Shown here in pieces: positions 8,594 to 10,700 of a DNA stretch of 10,700 nucleotides. The notes under the pieces are model-generated. The model ran no database searches and had not been told where the DNA came from. It saw nothing but the letters and a program-made list of their open reading frames with translations. Every line of letters starts with the position of its first letter. The first letter of the stretch is position 1. The position numbers were made by a program, and so were the translations under genes. The DNA is from Burkholderiales bacterium (GTDB lineage: Bacteria; Pseudomonadota; Gammaproteobacteria; Burkholderiales; Burkholderiaceae_C). The stretch lies in contig SBFU01000177.1 in the NCBI GenBank assembly GCA_006227785.1, positions 1 to 10,700 of the forward strand. The letters are read 5' to 3'.

Positions 8594-8599
8594 TATAAT
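8594..8599 (+). promoter_or_regulatory. Consensus -10 box for the fmdB-DUF502-aspS unit
   Basis: A perfect TATAAT lies in an AT-rich patch (8589-8600) in otherwise GC-rich sequence, about 60 bp after the ubiB stop and 110 bp before the next start codon. The expected -35 positions (about 8570-8576) do not resemble TTGACA, and there is no TG extension. The promoter is therefore supported mainly by the -10. It would give a 5' leader of about 100 bases. It is the best candidate promoter in the window for the three genes that follow. Confidence 0.5.
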
Positions 8600-8709
8600 G
8601 AGCGGTTTTCCTCGGCGGCCAGTCGAGGGGTTTGCTGAGCGTGCGCTCGCCAGGCAAGCATCCGGAACGGACCGCCGATTTCCCTTCCGCATTCTCACAG
8701 GTTCACGTC

Positions 8710-9030
8710 ATGCCGATCTATGCCTACAAGTGCGCGTCCTGCGGCCATGCCAAGGACGTGCTGCAGAAAATGTCCGATGCGCCGCTGAGCACCTGTCCGG
8801 CTTGCGGCCAGGACAGCTTCCAGAAGCAGCTGACCGCTGCCGGTTTCCAGCTCAAGGGCTCGGGCTGGTATGTCACCGATTTTCGCGGTGACAACCAGAG
8901 TGGGGCGGCAAAGAAGCCGGACGACAAGGCGGCGGCTGCGCCCGCCAGTGCCCCGGCCGAGCCTGCCAAATCCGTCGAGCCGGCTGCGGCCGCGCCGGCC
9001 GCTTCCAGCACACCGGCAACGAGCAACTGA
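8710..9030 (+). CDS. FmdB-family zinc-ribbon protein
   Basis: A 106-residue protein of the FmdB/CxxC_CxxC_SSSS putative regulatory family, named after a methylotroph amidase regulator. The N-terminal zinc ribbon begins MPIYAYKC, with paired cysteines Cys8/Cys11 and Cys29/Cys32, and ends near GSGWYVTDF (about 50-58), a typical family motif. The rest (about 65-106) is a low-complexity tail rich in Ala, Pro and Lys, likely disordered and typical of betaproteobacterial members. I chose ATG 8710 because MPIYAY is the conserved N-terminus; an upstream in-frame start at 8632 would add unrelated residues. The true molecular role is unknown, and no DNA-binding function is visible. It lies 9 bp before the DUF502 gene, a pairing common next to aspS in this group. 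Confidence 0.9.
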   Translation: MPIYAYKCASCGHAKDVLQKMSDAPLSTCPACGQDSFQKQLTAAGFQLKGSGWYVTDFRGDNQSGAAKKPDDKAAAAPASAPAEPAKSVEPAAAAPAASSTPATSN

Positions 9031-9039
9031 GTCGACCTG

Positions 9040-9693
9040 ATGCACTCCTTGCGCAAGTGGTTGCTGTCCGGCCTGCTGGTGCTGGTGCCCCTGATCGTCA
9101 CCTTGTGGGTGCTTGACTGGGTCGTCAGCACCCTGGACCAGACCCTGCAGGTTCTGCCCTTTGACTGGCACCCGGACCGTTTGCTGGGCATGCACATTCC
9201 CGGTCTCGGCGTGCTGTTCGCGCTGGCCGTGGTGATCTCGATCGGTGCCATGGCATCCAACATCATTGGTCATCGGCTGGTCAACTGGTGGCACGCCCTG
9301 TTGCACCGCATTCCGGTGGTGCGGTCCATCTACTCCGGCGTCAAGCAGGTCTCCGACACCGTGTTTTCAGAGAAAGGCAATGCGTTTCGCAAGGCCTTGC
9401 TGGTCTCATGGCCCCAGGACGGCATGTGGACCATTGCCTTCCTCACCGGCACGCCGGGCGGGGACCTGGCGAAGCACCTGAGCCCGAAGGACTACCTCAG
9501 CGTCTATGTGCCGACCACGCCCAACCCCACCGGGGGCTACTTCGTGATGGTCCGAAGGGACAGCTGCATCGAGCTTGACATGAGCGTGGACGAAGCGCTG
9601 ACCTACATTGTGTCCATGGGTGTCATCGTGCCCGGGGCCCGTGGGCTGAAGGTCAAGGCGGGCGGACCCGACGCCGGTATTTCCACCACATGA
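9040..9693 (+). CDS. DUF502 family inner-membrane protein
   Basis: A 217-residue membrane protein of unknown function. Two hydrophobic helices are visible: about 6-28 (WLLSGLLVLVPLIVTLWVL) and about 54-76 (PGLGVLFALAVVISIGAMAS). Between them is a short, probably external loop with DWHPDRLLG. The C-terminal half is soluble and carries the family motifs IPVVRSIYSGVKQV (91-104) and VPTTPNPTGGY (157-167). Short basic N-terminal residues (Arg5, Lys6) suggest that both termini are cytoplasmic. The gene starts 9 bp after the fmdB-type stop with no strong ribosome site, so translational coupling is likely. aspS follows after 48 bp containing a hairpin. Family members are widespread in proteobacteria and plants; I do not assign a function. 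Confidence 0.9.
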   Translation: MHSLRKWLLSGLLVLVPLIVTLWVLDWVVSTLDQTLQVLPFDWHPDRLLGMHIPGLGVLFALAVVISIGAMASNIIGHRLVNWWHALLHRIPVVRSIYSGVKQVSDTVFSEKGNAFRKALLVSWPQDGMWTIAFLTGTPGGDLAKHLSPKDYLSVYVPTTPNPTGGYFVMVRRDSCIELDMSVDEALTYIVSMGVIVPGARGLKVKAGGPDAGISTT

Positions 9694-9705
9694 TTACTGA
9701 AGAAC

Positions 9706-9721
9706 GGCGGCTCCTGCCGCC
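9706..9721 (+). other. Short hairpin between DUF502 and aspS
   Basis: GGCGGC (9706-9711) and GCCGCC (9716-9721) pair perfectly around a TCCT tetraloop. The hairpin begins 12 bases after the DUF502 stop and ends 20 bases before the aspS start, just upstream of the probable aspS ribosome site (AAAGAAG, 9729-9735). There is no T run after it, so it is not a standard terminator. It could tune aspS expression or mRNA processing, or be chance in GC-rich DNA. Confidence 0.3.
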
Positions 9722-9741
9722 CCTGTTGAAAGAAGACTGAC

Positions 9742-10700
9742 ATGGCCATGCGCTCCCACTATTGCGGTCTGGTGACCGAAAACCTGATGGGTCAGACCGT
9801 CACCCTTTGCGGCTGGGTCAACCGGCGGCGCGACCATGGTGGCGTGATCTTCATCGACCTGCGCGATCGAGAAGGTTATGTACAGGTGGTCTGTGACCCT
9901 GACCGCCCTGACATGTTCAAGACCGCCGAGGACATCCGCAACGAGTTCTGTGTGCAGGTCACCGGTCTGGTACGTGCCCGTCCGGCAGGCACCACCAACG
10001 ACAAGCTCAAGAGCGGTCAGATTGAAGTGCTTTGCCACGAGCTGAAGGTGCTCAATCCCTCGGTCACGCCACCGTTCCAGCTGGACGACGAAAACCTCAG
10101 CGAGACCACCCGTCTGACGCACCGGGTGCTGGACCTGCGCCGTCCCTACATGCAGCGCAACCTGATGCTGCGCTACAAGGTGGCGATGGAGGTCCGCAAA
10201 TTCCTGGATGCCAACGGCTTCGTCGACATCGAGACCCCGATGCTCACCAAGAGCACGCCCGAAGGCGCGCGTGACTACCTGGTGCCCAGCCGCGTGCACG
10301 ACGGTCACTTCTTTGCCCTGCCGCAGTCGCCCCAGCTGTTCAAGCAGTTGCTGATGGTGGCGGGCTTCGACCGCTATTACCAGATCACCAAGTGCTTTCG
10401 CGACGAAGACCTGCGCGCCGACCGGCAGCCGGAATTCACCCAGATCGATATTGAAACGTCCTTCCTGGGCGAAGAGGACATCCGTTCGCTGTTCCAGGGC
10501 ATGATCAAGACGGTGTTCCAGAACACGCTGGGTGTGGACCTGGGTGATTTCCCCGTGATGCCCTATGCCGAGGCCATGCACCGCTATGGATCGGACAAGC
10601 CCGACCTTCGCGTCAACCTGGAATTCACCGAGCTGACCGATGTCATGGCCGATGTCGATTTCAAGGTCTTCAGTGCGCCAGCCCAGATGAAGAACGGCCG
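9742..10700 (+). CDS. aspS: AspS, aspartyl-tRNA synthetase (5' part only), probably non-discriminating
   Basis: This class II synthetase attaches aspartate to tRNA. The frame is open to the right edge: 319 complete codons, about half of the usual 590-600 residues. The N-terminal OB-fold anticodon-binding domain (about 18-105) contains [16 protein letters not shown]. Class II motif 1 lies near [12 protein letters not shown] (159-170), followed by [12 protein letters not shown]; motif 2 is [15 protein letters not shown] (218-232). The sequence is very close to the Pseudomonas and E. coli enzymes. ATG 9742 is chosen because AAAGAAG (9729-9735) is six bases upstream; ATG 9748 (MRSHYCG) matches the E. 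coli start and is the alternative. His32 and Gly83 match the residues that, as I recall, let P. aeruginosa AspRS also charge tRNA-Asn. It is probably co-transcribed with DUF502. Confidence 0.96.
   Translation, partial: MAMRSHYCGLVTENLMGQTVTLCGWVNRRRDHGGVIFIDLRDREGYVQVVCDPDRPDMFKTAEDIRNEFCVQVTGLVRARPAGTTNDKLKSGQIEVLCHELKVLNPSVTPPFQLDDENLSETTRLTHRVLDLRRPYMQRNLMLRYKVAMEVRKFLDANGFVDIETPMLTKSTPEGARDYLVPSRVHDGHFFALPQSPQLFKQLLMVAGFDRYYQITKCFRDEDLRADRQPEFTQIDIETSFLGEEDIRSLFQGMIKTVFQNTLGVDLGDFPVMPYAEAMHRYGSDKPDLRVNLEFTELTDVMADVDFKVFSAPAQMKNG

Noticed and set aside
6879..8657. 592-codon open frame on the - strand opposite ubiB
   Set aside because: It is a shadow of ubiB, which has every family motif. 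The antisense translation is rich in His, Gln and Arg and resembles no protein I know.
8632..8709. In-frame 26-codon extension of the FmdB-type protein
   Set aside because: The family begins MPIYAY at 8710, and the extension has no similarity to the family.
9694..10581. 295-codon open frame on the - strand opposite aspS
   Set aside because: The + strand encodes unmistakable aspartyl-tRNA synthetase through this whole stretch.

Overview
The window is high-GC DNA with closely packed genes, almost all on the + strand. Protein sequences and gene order both point to a betaproteobacterium of the order Burkholderiales, probably in or near Comamonadaceae. The order is FAD/Fe-S oxidoreductase with DUF3683, DUF971, ubiE, Tim44-like, ubiJ, ubiB, fmdB-type, DUF502, aspS. 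I cannot name the genus. I see no mobile element, CRISPR array, tRNA, rRNA or phage gene.

Layout. (1) At 1-174, on the - strand, lies the start of ugpB, which encodes the periplasmic glycerol-3-phosphate binding protein of an ABC importer. Its divergent upstream region carries a Pho-box-like array. (2) At 298-360 a possible 20-codon leader ORF with a strong Shine-Dalgarno overlaps (ATGA) the start of a very large gene at 357-4253. That gene encodes a fused flavin and iron-sulfur D-2-hydroxyacid-type dehydrogenase. A small DUF971 gene follows 17 bp later and ubiE another 17 bp later. (3) Next come ubiE, a membrane-anchored Tim44-like protein, ubiJ and ubiB. Three of these four are established ubiquinone-pathway proteins. 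(4) After a 175-bp gap holding a GC-rich hairpin and a consensus -10 box, a second unit begins: a small zinc-ribbon regulator-type protein, a two-helix DUF502 membrane protein, and aspS, which runs off the right edge. The aspS reading frame is open to the end of the window.

How the genes fit together. The middle of the window is a ubiquinone module. UbiE methylates the ring, and UbiJ and UbiB are accessory factors of the biosynthetic complex. The oxidoreductase upstream probably passes electrons from a 2-hydroxyacid towards the quinone pool, and DUF971 is a plausible Fe-S accessory protein for it. Both of these links are inference. The aspS product carries the two anticodon-domain residues (His32, Gly83) that I recall from the non-discriminating AspRS of Pseudomonas aeruginosa, so it may also charge tRNA-Asn.

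This is mostly a conserved housekeeping region. I do not see a wholly new system. The best leads are the leader ORF before the oxidoreductase, the Pho-like array, the Tim44-like protein inside the ubi cluster, DUF971 beside a multi-cluster Fe-S enzyme, and the likely non-discriminating AspRS.
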